Source: Tepidanaerobacteraceae bacterium | GTDB taxonomy: Bacteria; Bacillota; Thermosediminibacteria; Thermosediminibacterales; Tepidanaerobacteraceae | NCBI GenBank assembly: GCA_024655905.1 | Contig: JANLFP010000009.1 | Location: 62,001 to 126,000, forward strand | Direction of reading: 5' to 3' | DNA length: 64,000 bases | Part shown: positions 18,141 to 27,315 of the stretch, piece by piece | Layout: each line of letters begins with the position of its first letter | Position numbering within the stretch: position 1 is the stretch's first letter | The notes under the pieces: generated by a model | Seen by the model: only the letters and a program-made list of their open reading frames with translations | What the model was told of the DNA's origin: nothing | Databases searched by the model: none | Made by a program: the position numbers and the translations under genes

Positions 18141-18222
18141 TACATATAATCGAGATTGAAATTATTCTGAATTTTTCATTGCTGCGATGGATAAAGTATT
18201 TCGAACCATAAGGAGGTTTTGT

Positions 18223-21200
18223 ATGTTCAGGAAAGTAGAACCCACCATGAATTTTGCTCCCATAGAGGAGAAGATACTGGAATTCTGGAAGCAAAACGAC
18301 ATATTCAAGAAAAGCATTGAAAACAGGCAGGATGCCCCCGACTATGTGTTTTATGAAGGCCCTCCTACGGCAAACGGCATGCCCCATGCGGGACATGTTT
18401 TGACTCGGGTGGTAAAGGACCTGATACCCCGATACAGGACCATGTTGGGCTATAGGGTCGATAGAAAGGCGGGATGGGATACCCACGGGCTTCCCGTCGA
18501 GCTGGAAGTGGAAAAACAGTTGGGCATCAGCGGGAAGCCGGAAATCGAGAAATACGGCGTGGAGGATTTTATAAAGAAATGCAAGGCCAGCGTGTTCACA
18601 TACGAGCAGGAATGGCGCAGGATGACGGAGAGGGTTGGTTTCTGGATAGATATGGACCACCCGTATGTCACATATCACAATGACTACATCGAATCCGTAT
18701 GGTGGGCGCTGAAGAAGATATGGGAGAAGGGCCTTCTATATAAAGGCCATAAGGTGGTGCCCTACTGTCCCCGGTGCGGCACCTCACTTTCCAGCCATGA
18801 GGTGGCCCAGGGGTATAAAGACGTGGAAGACCCGTCGGTGTTTGTAAAATTCCCTGTGAGAGGAGAAAAAGATACTTATTTTCTGGTGTGGACCACCACG
18901 CCATGGACCCTTCCGTCCAATGTGGCGCTGGCGGTGAAGGACGATTATACTTACGTAAAGGTGGAGCACAACGGGGAAAAACTCATCCTCGCGGAAGCAA
19001 GGCTTCAAGTGCTGGAAGGGGAATATACGGTTCTGGAAAAGTTCCCCGGCGAAAAACTCGCATCCATGAAATACGATCCGGTGTTCCCGTTCTTTGAAAA
19101 AGAAAGGGAACGGGCTTATTATGTTGTCTCGGCCGATTTTGTGACTCTCGAAGATGGTTCGGGCATAGTCCATATGGCTCCGGCCTTCGGCGAGGACGAC
19201 TACCGGGTGGGACAGAAATACGGCCTGCCGGTGCTGCAGCCTGTGGATGCTCAGGGAAAATTTACGGCCGAAGTAGCCCCATGGGCGGGCATGTTCGTAA
19301 AAGATGCCGACAAAGGCATAATCAAAGACTTAAAGCAGAGAAACCTTCTCTACAAGTCTCAGAAGTACCTTCACAGCTATCCATTCTGCTGGCGCTGCGA
19401 CACGCCGCTTTTGTACTACGGGCGCAGCAGCTGGTTCATAAAGACCACCGCCGTAAGGGACAGGCTGCTGGAAGTAAACAGGAGAATAGGATGGCACCCC
19501 GAGCACATAAGGGATGGCCGCTTCGGCAACTTCCTGGAGAATGTCATAGACTGGTGCCTGAGCAGGGAACGCTACTGGGGGACACCCCTTAACATATGGA
19601 TATGTAAGGATTGCGGTCGCCAGCACGCGGTTGGAAGCATAAAAGAATTGGAAGAAATGAGCAAGAACACTATCGGTGACATAGAACTCCACAAGCCTTA
19701 CGTGGATGAAGTCGTGCTTGCGTGTCCCGATTGCGGCGGTGAGATGAGAAGGGTGCCGGAGGTCATAGACTGCTGGTTTGATTCCGGGTCCATGCCCTTT
19801 GCGCAAAACCATTATCCTTTTGAAAACGGGGATTATTTCAGCACCCATTTCCCCGCAGATTTCATCGCCGAGGCCATAGACCAGACCAGAGGCTGGTTCT
19901 ACAGCCTGCTGGTGATTTCCACGCTGCTTTTTGACGAATCACCGTACAAGAACGTGCTGGTAATGGGCCATGTGCTGGATGAGTTCGGCCAGAAGATGAG
20001 CAAACACAAGGGCAATGTGCTGGACCCGTGGAAGGTTTTGAATGAACAGGGTGCGGATGCCATGCGATGGTATCTTTATATAGCAAGCCCTCCGTGGAGC
20101 CCCAGCAGATTTTACCAGGATGCCGTCAGCGAAGCGCAAAGGAAATTCCTGGGTACACTTTGGAACGTCTACTCCTTCTTTGTGCTTTATGCAAACATCG
20201 ACGGATTCGATCCAAAGAAATATTCGCTTTCGCCGGAAGAAAGAAGCGAAATGGACAGGTGGCTTCTGTCAAGGATAAACAGCGTCAATAAAAAGGTAAG
20301 GGAAGAGCTGGATGAACTGGATATCACCGGTGCTGCCAGGACTCTGGAAGACTTTGTGGATGACCTGAGCAACTGGTACGTGCGCCGCTCGCGGGAGCGC
20401 TACTGGAAATCCGGTATGGACGGCGATAAAATAGCGGCTTACCTTACACTGTACGAGGCTCTTTCGGATTTCATCAAATTGTCTGCGCCCTTTGTGCCCT
20501 TTATCACCGAGGAGCTTTATCAAAACCTCGTGAAAGTTCCGTATCCGGAAGCCCCCGAGAGCATTCACCTGTGCGACTATCCTGAAGTGAATGAGGCGCT
20601 CATCGATAAAACCCTGGAGCACAAGATGGAACTGGCCAGGAAAATAGTGGAACTCGGCAGGGCCGCGCGGAACAAGGGGAAGATAAAGAATCGCCAGCCA
20701 CTTCGCAAGATGATGGTGCAGCTTCGCAATCCCGAGGACGAAGCTCTGCTTTCGGACCTGTCGGATGTTATAAAGGAAGAATTAAATATAAAGGAAATTG
20801 AATACATCCATGTGGCGGAAGAATATTTCATCTATTCGGTAAAACCCAGGTTCGATCTGCTCGGTCCCAAATACGGCAGGCTCATGTCAGCCATTTCTAA
20901 AGAGATAGCAAAATCAAATGCTATTGACCTTATCAATAGGGCCCGGGAAGAAGGCCAGGTAGTAATTGATGTAAACGGCGAGAAAATCACTATAGCCCAG
21001 AATGAGCTGGATGTCAGGGCTCAGGATAAGGAAGGTTTCTGCGCCGAAGGCGAGGGCGGATACTATGTGGTGCTGGATACTACCATTACCCATGATCTTA
21101 TGCTGGAGGGCATAGCCCGGGAGATGACCAGCAAAATACAGAACATGAGGAAGGAAGCCGGCTTTGAGGTAGAAGATAAGATTCACCTGTATTACACCGG

Positions 21201-21360
21201 CGATGAGACTATCGATGAGGTCATGGGAAAATTCGGCACAGAGATTCAAACCGATACACTGGCTCTGTCGGTAGAAAGAACTCTGCCGCCGGAAGATGGC
21301 TTTTACAGAGTATGGGACATAAATAACCACAAGGTAAATATTGGGGTTAAAAAGGCCTAA
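18223..21360 (+). CDS. ileS: Isoleucyl-tRNA synthetase (IleS2-type)
   Basis: Class I synthetase charging tRNA-Ile. The HIGH-equivalent is HAGH in PTANGMPHAGH, the KMSKS-equivalent is KMSKHKG, and the editing domain (TTTPWTLPSNVALAV, AFGEDDYRVG) and zinc-type cysteine pairs (YCPRCGTS, CWRCDTP, CKDCG, CPDCGG) are visible. The domain pattern resembles the eukaryote-like IleS2 type, known for low mupirocin sensitivity. ATG 18223 has AGGAGG 6 nt upstream and is preferred to the longer frame from 18187; this gives 1045 residues. Controlled by the T-box immediately upstream. Confidence 0.96.
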   Translation: MFRKVEPTMNFAPIEEKILEFWKQNDIFKKSIENRQDAPDYVFYEGPPTANGMPHAGHVLTRVVKDLIPRYRTMLGYRVDRKAGWDTHGLPVELEVEKQLGISGKPEIEKYGVEDFIKKCKASVFTYEQEWRRMTERVGFWIDMDHPYVTYHNDYIESVWWALKKIWEKGLLYKGHKVVPYCPRCGTSLSSHEVAQGYKDVEDPSVFVKFPVRGEKDTYFLVWTTTPWTLPSNVALAVKDDYTYVKVEHNGEKLILAEARLQVLEGEYTVLEKFPGEKLASMKYDPVFPFFEKERERAYYVVSADFVTLEDGSGIVHMAPAFGEDDYRVGQKYGLPVLQPVDAQGKFTAEVAPWAGMFVKDADKGIIKDLKQRNLLYKSQKYLHSYPFCWRCDTPLLYYGRSSWFIKTTAVRDRLLEVNRRIGWHPEHIRDGRFGNFLENVIDWCLSRERYWGTPLNIWICKDCGRQHAVGSIKELEEMSKNTIGDIELHKPYVDEVVLACPDCGGEMRRVPEVIDCWFDSGSMPFAQNHYPFENGDYFSTHFPADFIAEAIDQTRGWFYSLLVISTLLFDESPYKNVLVMGHVLDEFGQKMSKHKGNVLDPWKVLNEQGADAMRWYLYIASPPWSPSRFYQDAVSEAQRKFLGTLWNVYSFFVLYANIDGFDPKKYSLSPEERSEMDRWLLSRINSVNKKVREELDELDITGAARTLEDFVDDLSNWYVRRSRERYWKSGMDGDKIAAYLTLYEALSDFIKLSAPFVPFITEELYQNLVKVPYPEAPESIHLCDYPEVNEALIDKTLEHKMELARKIVELGRAARNKGKIKNRQPLRKMMVQLRNPEDEALLSDLSDVIKEELNIKEIEYIHVAEEYFIYSVKPRFDLLGPKYGRLMSAISKEIAKSNAIDLINRAREEGQVVIDVNGEKITIAQNELDVRAQDKEGFCAEGEGGYYVVLDTTITHDLMLEGIAREMTSKIQNMRKEAGFEVEDKIHLYYTGDETIDEVMGKFGTEIQTDTLALSVERTLPPEDGFYRVWDINNHKVNIGVKKA

Positions 21361-21374
21361 AAAAGGAAGCAAAA

Positions 21375-21410
21375 TGAGTCAGGGTACGGTTCCTTGACTC
21401 ACTGACTCAT
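21375..21410. repeat. Dispersed palindromic element, copy 2
   Basis: TGAGTCA, then an AGGGTACGGTTCCT core, then TTGACTCA and a second TGACTCA arm. Nearly the same as the element at 50528-50554 apart from one core base and the extra arm. Confidence 0.7.
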
Positions 21411-21421
21411 TTAATAAAAAA

Positions 21422-21452
21422 GAAAGACGAGGCATAAAGCTCGTCTTTTTAA
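21422..21452 (+). terminator. Intrinsic terminator after ileS
   Basis: Stem AAAGACGAG (21423-21431) / CTCGTCTTT (21440-21448) with a T run. Confidence 0.88.
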
Positions 21453-21489
21453 ATAAGTAGAGGAGGAAGCCTGAACTCACGGCATACCT

Positions 21490-22359
21490 ATGGAAAATAC
21501 TGTCAATGGCATATGCCCTTTTAATCTGGAGATAATGCTCGATGGCGGACAGTCTTTTTTGTGGAACAGGCAAGAAGACGGTTCATATATAGGTGTGATA
21601 GATAATCATGTGCTGAAGGTTCGCCAGCAAGATAATCTTTTGAAAATAATTAGTTCATCATCTATGGACAAAAGCACTATCGACCGCGTGATGGACTATT
21701 TTGACCTTCATAGAGATTATAAATCCATAGAAAAATGGTTATGTGAATATGAAGAATTAATCCCTGCCGTAAGATACTGCAGCGGCAACCGCATTCTCCA
21801 TCAGGATCCGTGGGAAACCACCGTATGTTTCATAACTTCGGCGAACAACAGCATACCGAATATCAAAAAGACTATAGCGCGAATCTGCGAATATTTCGGC
21901 CAGCCACTGGAGTATGAAGGGAACACCTATTACGCATTCCCGCCTCCAGAGGTTCTGGCCGAAGTGCCGGAAGAGGAATTGAGGAAGACCCGGTGCGGTT
22001 TCAGAGCAAAATATATCGCAGAAACTGCTAGGATGGTGGCAGGGGGAGAAGTGGACCTATATAACCTGCATGAGCTCCCCACCCAAGAAGCCCGGGAGCA
22101 GCTAATGAGGTTTCCTGGAGTGGGCAGGAAGGTGGCTGACTGCATCCTGCTGTTTTCCATGAGAAAATATGATGCTTTTCCGATAGATGTATGGATAAAA
22201 AGGGTGCTGGAACACCTTTACTTCAAAGGACAAAAAGTGTCATTAAACAAGCTTCAGGAATTTACCGCGAAAAGATTCGGCAGTATGAAGGGATTTGCTC
22301 AACAGTATCTGTTTCATTACACCAGGACTTTATGGGGAAAAGAGATATGCGAAAAATAA
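21490..22359 (+). CDS. ogg: 8-oxoguanine DNA glycosylase (OGG1-type, HhH-GPD)
   Basis: Bifunctional base-excision enzyme removing 8-oxoguanine. It has the OGG N-terminal domain (DGGQSFLWNRQ), the helix-hairpin-helix with catalytic lysine (FPGVGRKVADCILLF) and the catalytic aspartate in FPIDVWIKR. 289 residues is normal for clostridial OGG. A GGAGGAAG site lies about 20 nt upstream, somewhat far, so translation initiation may be weak. Monocistronic. Confidence 0.93.
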   Translation: MENTVNGICPFNLEIMLDGGQSFLWNRQEDGSYIGVIDNHVLKVRQQDNLLKIISSSSMDKSTIDRVMDYFDLHRDYKSIEKWLCEYEELIPAVRYCSGNRILHQDPWETTVCFITSANNSIPNIKKTIARICEYFGQPLEYEGNTYYAFPPPEVLAEVPEEELRKTRCGFRAKYIAETARMVAGGEVDLYNLHELPTQEAREQLMRFPGVGRKVADCILLFSMRKYDAFPIDVWIKRVLEHLYFKGQKVSLNKLQEFTAKRFGSMKGFAQQYLFHYTRTLWGKEICEK

Positions 22360-22477
22360 TTTTTGCGTGTTTTTGTTTTTATATGGTTTATATGGGCAGT
22401 ATATTGACCAGGCAACGCTTTTGTATTATACTATAATTAGATGATTTTCAAAATATCTAATTTGGTGGTGCAATTAT

Positions 22478-23143
22478 ATGAACGAAAAGTTTAAATTCCG
22501 TCTGCCCATAGACTGGTGGATAATAGTTTTAATCCTTGCCCTTTACGCTCTGGGCTTTGCGCTGTATCCCGCACTCCCGGATATGATGCCCAGCCACTGG
22601 AACCTGGAGGGAGAGGTCGACGGGTATATGGCAAAAACCGGCCATATTGTTTTTTTCCCGACCCTTATATTGGGGCTGTATTTATTGATGTCATTTGCTG
22701 CTAAAATAGATCCGGAGTCGGAAAATTATAAAAAATTCCGGGGTGTATTCCGGGGATTCAGGATTATGCTGGTAATGGTCCTTTCGGGAATATACGTGGC
22801 TACTCTTTTATATGCCAAGGGCATTCCATTGTCAATCGGGAAAGTATCGATTTTCAGCATAGGCGTATTGTTGATATTTATCGGCAATTATTTCGGCAAG
22901 GTGCGCCACAACTATACCTTCGGCATAAAAACGCCATGGACGCTGGCCAGTGAAGAGGTTTGGAACAGGACACACCGTGTATCGGGTCCTCTCTGGGTAA
23001 TTGCGGGCTTAATCTGGGTATTCAGCATATTCCTTTCGGAAAAGACTGCATTTGTCATAGATATGACAGCATTGGGATTCGTTGGGGTGTATGGGTTTAT
23101 ATATTCCTGCTGGCTTTTTAATAAGCTGAAAAATGTTTCATAA
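22478..23143 (+). CDS. SdpI family membrane protein (DUF1648 domain)
   Basis: Six hydrophobic helices; N-terminal DUF1648 segment with LPDMMPSHWNLEGEVDGYM, and the SdpI-family NYFGKVRHNYTFGIKTPWTL motif. In Bacillus subtilis SdpI gives immunity to the SdpC toxin and sequesters the SdpR repressor. Here sdpR follows 29 nt later but no sdpABC toxin genes are in the window, so it may act as an orphan immunity or sensor protein. Confidence 0.9.
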   Translation: MNEKFKFRLPIDWWIIVLILALYALGFALYPALPDMMPSHWNLEGEVDGYMAKTGHIVFFPTLILGLYLLMSFAAKIDPESENYKKFRGVFRGFRIMLVMVLSGIYVATLLYAKGIPLSIGKVSIFSIGVLLIFIGNYFGKVRHNYTFGIKTPWTLASEEVWNRTHRVSGPLWVIAGLIWVFSIFLSEKTAFVIDMTALGFVGVYGFIYSCWLFNKLKNVS

Positions 23144-23172
23144 GCTTTTCGTTAGGAAGGTGCCGATTTTTT

Positions 23173-23448
23173 ATGAGCCTTAATATGATATTTAAAGCCC
23201 TTGCCGATCCCATACGCAGGAAAATTTTGATTATGTTGAAAAAAAGGGATATGACGGCCGGAGAGATTGCCGAACATTTCAATATAACAAAGCCCAGCAT
23301 TTCCCATCATCTAAATACGCTGAAACAGGCGGGCATGGTGATAGACGAAAGGAAGGGGCAGAATATATATTATTCCATAAACACGTCGGTATTTGAGGAT
23401 GTGGTGAGCTTCGGGATAGAGCTCCTGCAAGAAATCGATCGAGAATAG
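23173..23448 (+). CDS. SdpR-like ArsR family transcriptional repressor
   Basis: Small winged-helix protein of 91 residues (KALADPIRRKILIML; AGEIAEHFNITKPSISHHL). No metal-binding cysteines of the ArsR/SmtB type are present, which fits the autorepressor SdpR rather than a metal sensor. GGAAGG lies 11-16 nt before the ATG. It probably controls its own two-gene operon, with SdpI as the membrane partner. Confidence 0.9.
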   Translation: MSLNMIFKALADPIRRKILIMLKKRDMTAGEIAEHFNITKPSISHHLNTLKQAGMVIDERKGQNIYYSINTSVFEDVVSFGIELLQEIDRE

Positions 23449-23462
23449 AAGAAGTTCGCAAG

Positions 23463-23493
23463 AAGATGCAGTGTGTTTCCTGCATCTTTTTTA
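23463..23493 (+). terminator. Intrinsic terminator after the sdpIR-like pair
   Basis: Stem AAGATGCAG (23463-23471) / CTGCATCTT (23480-23488) followed by T residues. Confidence 0.9.
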
Positions 23494-23580
23494 ATTTAAT
23501 CTGAAAAGGCTCCGGTAACCCCTTCCTGTCCATATGAATATTATAAAGAAGGTTGAATTTTAAATATTATGGGAGGAGTG

Positions 23581-24696
23581 ATGATTTTGAAGCGGTTGGC
23601 GTTGCTGATGCTGTTTGTGATGCTATTTTCGATACTGGCGGCTGGATGCGGGCAGCGGGTTGGACAGCAGGCAAAACGGGAAGAAAAACAGCCGACTGTG
23701 CAGGTTTCACAACAACCTTCGGCGGGTGAGGCCGGAGAGACGAAGCCTGCTCCGCTTTCGCCGCCGGTCAAAGTTACGGTAGGCCTGAAGCAGGTGGTTT
23801 CCGATGCAGGCGTTCTCATCGGGCTTGCTAAAGGTTATTACAGGGACCTCGGCATCGAAATCGAGATGGTGCAGTTCAATACCGGCCAGGATATGATTAA
23901 CGCTCTGGGGGCGGGGCAACTGGATGTGGGATGCACGGTTACGGCATCTGGGCTCTTTAATGCCATGTTGAGGGGCATACCGATAAAAATTGTTGCGGAC
24001 AAGGGTATCAATGTGGCGGGTCAGGGATATTATCGGCTGATGATAAGAAAAGATCTTGCGGAGAAAATCGGGGACTTCAAAGATTTAAAAGGTAAAAAGC
24101 TGGCGGTGGTGGGAACTGCGTCCCTGGATGAGATAGCACTTGACCGGGTGCTGAACAAGGGAGGCATGACCACGAAAGATGTGGACCTTCAGGTCATCAG
24201 GGCTTTTCCTGATATAGTGGCTGCCATGAGCAACGGCAGCATTGACGGAGGCATGGTAATAGAGCCTTTCGTAACAGCTGCCGTTTCAAAGGGAATTGCT
24301 GATCCGTGGAAAGATCCGTCGGAATATGATCCGGATGCTCAGACAGCACTCCTGGTTTACGGTAAAAGCATGCTGGAAAAGCCCGAAGTAGCAAAACGGT
24401 TTATGGTGGCGTATGTAAAAGCACTAAGGGATTACAACGATGCCTTTTTTAAAAATATCAAGCAGGACGAAATAATTTCCATTTTGTCCGAATACTCTAC
24501 GGTAAAGGATAAAGAGCTGTACAAAAAGATGTACCCGGTGGGCCTCAACCCAAATGGATATGTGAGGATGAAGGGTATACAGATGGACCTTGATTGGTAC
24601 AAACAAAAAGACCTTTTAAAGGGAGATTTGAAGGCGGAAGATGTGGTGGACAACAGTTTCTGCGATTATGCAGTGCAGGTCCTGGGAAAGTATTAA
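23581..24696 (+). CDS. ABC transporter substrate-binding lipoprotein, NMT1/SsuA family
   Basis: Lipoprotein with lipobox LAAGC followed by a low-complexity linker, then a NMT1/SsuA-like fold (LAKGYYRDLGIEIEMVQF; GAGQLDVGCTVTASGLFNAM; DLKGKKLAVVGTAS). ATG 23581 (or TTG 23587) is preferred because the longer frame starting at 23569 contains the ribosome site GGGAGGAG within its first codons. With the permease and ATPase downstream it makes a NitT/TauT-type importer; possible substrates are aliphatic sulfonates, nitrate, thiamine precursors or other small anions, not decidable from sequence. Confidence 0.9.
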   Translation: MILKRLALLMLFVMLFSILAAGCGQRVGQQAKREEKQPTVQVSQQPSAGEAGETKPAPLSPPVKVTVGLKQVVSDAGVLIGLAKGYYRDLGIEIEMVQFNTGQDMINALGAGQLDVGCTVTASGLFNAMLRGIPIKIVADKGINVAGQGYYRLMIRKDLAEKIGDFKDLKGKKLAVVGTASLDEIALDRVLNKGGMTTKDVDLQVIRAFPDIVAAMSNGSIDGGMVIEPFVTAAVSKGIADPWKDPSEYDPDAQTALLVYGKSMLEKPEVAKRFMVAYVKALRDYNDAFFKNIKQDEIISILSEYSTVKDKELYKKMYPVGLNPNGYVRMKGIQMDLDWYKQKDLLKGDLKAEDVVDNSFCDYAVQVLGKY

Positions 24697-24724
24697 AATC
24701 AACCACTTCAAATGGCCTGTTTTA

Positions 24725-24825
24725 GAAGTTCGAGATTCGAAGCTAGAGGTTTTAACAATAGAAGGATTTTGACTCTTCGGCAAAATCCGATTTAATCGAA
24801 GTTCGAACTTCGAATCTCGAACTTC
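24725..24825. repeat. TTCGAA-rich inverted repeat between SBP and permease genes
   Basis: An exact 18-bp inverted repeat (24725-24742 versus 24808-24825; arm GAAGTTCGAGATTCGAAG) encloses a second hairpin GGATTTTG (24764-24771) / CAAAATCC (24780-24787). More TTCGAA units overlap the right arm. Related CGAACTTCGAA-like bits recur at about 28595-28613 and 29655-29675. Confidence 0.8.
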
Positions 24826-24869
24826 GAACAAGGTTTTCGGCCCTTTTACTGAAAGGAGTGGCATCACGA

Positions 24870-25721
24870 ATGAGCATGGCGGAAGAACAAATTGAAAAGA
24901 CCTTCGGACAGGTAATAGTAAAAGAAGAAAAGGCAAGAATGCAAAGTAAAGCAGTTGCCGGCAGGGAATTGCTGCTAAAAGTTCTGGCTTTTTTGTCCCC
25001 TTCGCTGCTGCTCGTATTGTGGGAAATACTGTCAAGGCTTGGTGTGATAGATGTCAGGCTGTTTTCCAGCCCTTCCAGGATATTTTATGCTCTGATTCCC
25101 ATGTTATACTCCGGAGAATTGCTTTATCACACCATGGTAAGCACCCGAAGAATAGTCCTCGGGTTTTTGGCAGGGGCGATACCCGGCGTGGCAATAGGGC
25201 TTTCTATGGGGCTCTTTCCTCCGGTGAGGGCAAGTCTTATGCCCATGGTAGCGGCTACATTTCCGATTCCCAAGCTGGCCGTCATGCCGCTTATCCTCAT
25301 CATATTTGGTCTGGGAGAAACGTCCAAAATTTTTACAATAGCAATTGGTGTGTTTTACCTGGTTTTAATCAACACCATGGCCGGAGTTTTAAATATAGAT
25401 GAAATTTATCTGGATGTGGCAAAAAACTTTGGAGCGAGCCGTCTGCAGTTCTATACCACCGTGGCCCTGCCCGGAGCGCTTCCGATGATATTTGCTGGTT
25501 TCAAACTGGGGATGGGCACCGCGCTACTGCTCATAGTCGCGGCTGAACTTTCGGCGGCAAAGGCCGGTGTGGGATGGATGGTATGGAGGGCTTACGATAT
25601 GTTTGACATTGAGAAGATGTTTGTGGCTCTGATTACCATGGCATTTCTGGGATATGTGTTTTCCAGCTTGCTGGATCTCATAGAAAGGATAGTGATACCG
25701 TGGAAGAATCCAAAGGGCTGA
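24870..25721 (+). CDS. ABC transporter permease, SsuC/TauC family
   Basis: Binding-protein-dependent membrane component with about six helices and the EAA loop (VAKNFGASRLQFYTTVALPGALP). ATG 24870 is chosen because GAAAGGAG (24851-24858) overlaps the longer GTG start. The N-terminal 35 residues are charged and unusually long. Its end overlaps the ATPase gene by 22 nt, indicating coupled translation. Confidence 0.92.
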   Translation: MSMAEEQIEKTFGQVIVKEEKARMQSKAVAGRELLLKVLAFLSPSLLLVLWEILSRLGVIDVRLFSSPSRIFYALIPMLYSGELLYHTMVSTRRIVLGFLAGAIPGVAIGLSMGLFPPVRASLMPMVAATFPIPKLAVMPLILIIFGLGETSKIFTIAIGVFYLVLINTMAGVLNIDEIYLDVAKNFGASRLQFYTTVALPGALPMIFAGFKLGMGTALLLIVAAELSAAKAGVGWMVWRAYDMFDIEKMFVALITMAFLGYVFSSLLDLIERIVIPWKNPKG

Positions 25722-26521
25722 ATTGCTTCTTTTCCACCGAAGCTATACTTACGGAAAATCTGACTAAGGTATTCAAAACACGCGTTGGCAATATCATTGC
25801 TCTTGAGGATGTGAATATTTCCGTAAAACAAGGAGAATTTCTGTGCATTGTGGGGCCCAGCGGCTGCGGAAAGACTACTTTCCTGAGGATACTGGGGGGG
25901 CTTGAAAAACAAACTTCGGGAAGGTTTTACATGCGTTCCAGAAACCCCCAAAAACCCCTCACATCAATGGTGTTTCAGGGAGATTCGATATTTCCGTGGA
26001 TGACCGTTGCGGAAAATGTGACTTACGGGCTTAGAATAAAAGGCATTCCGCCAAGAGACAGAAGGGAGGCCGCAATTCGGTTTTTAAAGCTCATGGGTCT
26101 TTTGAAGTTTATTGATGCATATCCTTACCAACTGTCGGGCGGCATGAAACAGAGAATAAATGTTGCCAGAGCTTTTGTGAGCGACCCGGAAATACTTTTG
26201 ATGGATGAACCATTTGGCGCGCTGGATGAGCAAAACCGCCTGATTCTTCAGCAGGAACTCCTTAAGATATGGGAGGGGAGCGGCAAAACATCACTTTTTA
26301 TCACCCACAGCATCGATGAAGCCCTCATGCTCGGGGACAGGGTGATGGTGATGACGGCGCATCCCGGGAAAATCAAGGCCATTGTTGAAGTGGATATAGA
26401 AAGGCCCAGGAATATCCTTTTACTGAGATCATCACCAGAGTTTGCGTCACTTTACCGGGAAATCTGGCATCTTCTTCAGGAAGAAGTGGAAAAGGCTAAA
26501 GCCCGGGAACTTTCGGCATGA
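25700..26521 (+). CDS. ABC transporter ATP-binding protein, SsuB/TauB family
   Basis: Energising subunit of the importer: Walker A GPSGCGKTT, Q-loop VFQGDS, signature LSGGMKQR, Walker B ILLMDEPFGALD and the switch His in FITHS. The C-terminal tail (MVMTAHPGKI) is typical for the nitrate/sulfonate group. GTG 25700 overlaps the permease gene. Confidence 0.94.
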   Translation: MEESKGLNCFFSTEAILTENLTKVFKTRVGNIIALEDVNISVKQGEFLCIVGPSGCGKTTFLRILGGLEKQTSGRFYMRSRNPQKPLTSMVFQGDSIFPWMTVAENVTYGLRIKGIPPRDRREAAIRFLKLMGLLKFIDAYPYQLSGGMKQRINVARAFVSDPEILLMDEPFGALDEQNRLILQQELLKIWEGSGKTSLFITHSIDEALMLGDRVMVMTAHPGKIKAIVEVDIERPRNILLLRSSPEFASLYREIWHLLQEEVEKAKARELSA

Positions 26522-26596
26522 TGGAAGGGGTATACCAGAAGACCGAAGTTTGATTTGCTGTTCCGGATAAGGCAAAAAAAGTCTGCAAAAGGAGAG

Positions 26597-27235
26597 ATGC
26601 ATTTGGATGTATTGTCCAATATAGCTCTCGCAATTGCTGTGAGCATCGATGGTTTTTCAATCGGTGTAATTTACGGCATGAAAGGGATTAGAATACCGCT
26701 TTTTTCACAGATAATCATTGCTCTTGCAACATCCGCTGCCATTTCCGCATCGATGGTCTTGGGGAAGGCTGTGGAAGCTTTTTTGAATCCCGGTGTTGCA
26801 AGGCTTGCAGGTGCCGCGATTTTGTTTGCCATCGGCATTCGTTCCATCGTGGAGGCAGTAAAAGAAAACCATTCTTCCGATGTGTCGAAGACCATCGCTG
26901 CTTTAAAAATCAAGCCGGTGGGTTTGGTTGTGATGATTCTGAGAGAGCCTGACGTAGCCGATCGCGATGTATCGGGCGTGATAGATCCCCAAGAGGCCTT
27001 TTTGCTGGGAACAGCTCTGGCTATGGATGCCTTCGGCGCAGGAATAGGAGCTGCAGCGGCCGGATTTAATGTAATGCTCACCATCATCCTTGTTACCATA
27101 ATGAGTGTTGCGTTTTTATTTTGCGGGCTTCACATCGGAGCGAGGCGGATACCAGGCTCAAGAAACGGTTTGGCAAGGTTTTCGCCAGGAGTGCTTTTAC
27201 TCGCCCTGGCAATGACAAAAGCCTTTCGCAGATAA
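26597..27235 (+). CDS. ytaF: Sporulation membrane protein, YtaF/MntP family
   Basis: Six-helix membrane protein. Repeated IALAIAVSIDGFSIGVIYGM and LAMDAFGAGIGAAAAGFN motifs with membrane aspartates are shared by YtaF and the MntP manganese exporter; the central loop of about 50 residues matches YtaF better. The frame is open further upstream, but AAAAGGAG (26587-26594) supports ATG 26597 or TTG 26603. Function in sporulation is known only from the Bacillus family name. Confidence 0.82.
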   Translation: MHLDVLSNIALAIAVSIDGFSIGVIYGMKGIRIPLFSQIIIALATSAAISASMVLGKAVEAFLNPGVARLAGAAILFAIGIRSIVEAVKENHSSDVSKTIAALKIKPVGLVVMILREPDVADRDVSGVIDPQEAFLLGTALAMDAFGAGIGAAAAGFNVMLTIILVTIMSVAFLFCGLHIGARRIPGSRNGLARFSPGVLLLALAMTKAFRR

Positions 27236-27244
27236 TATGTATTC

Positions 27245-27272
27245 AAGCCGGATGAGAAATCCGGCTTTTTTT
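27245..27272 (+). terminator. Intrinsic terminator after the ytaF-like gene
   Basis: Stem AAGCCGGAT (27245-27253) / ATCCGGCTT (27259-27267), then a T run. Confidence 0.92.
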
Positions 27273-27315
27273 GATATAATAGGTTATAGTGAAAATCGCA
27301 CCAGGAGGTAGCAAA

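Noticed and set aside
18187-18222. Longer N-terminus of IleS from 18187
   Set aside because: The AGGAGG at 18211-18216 places the start at 18223.
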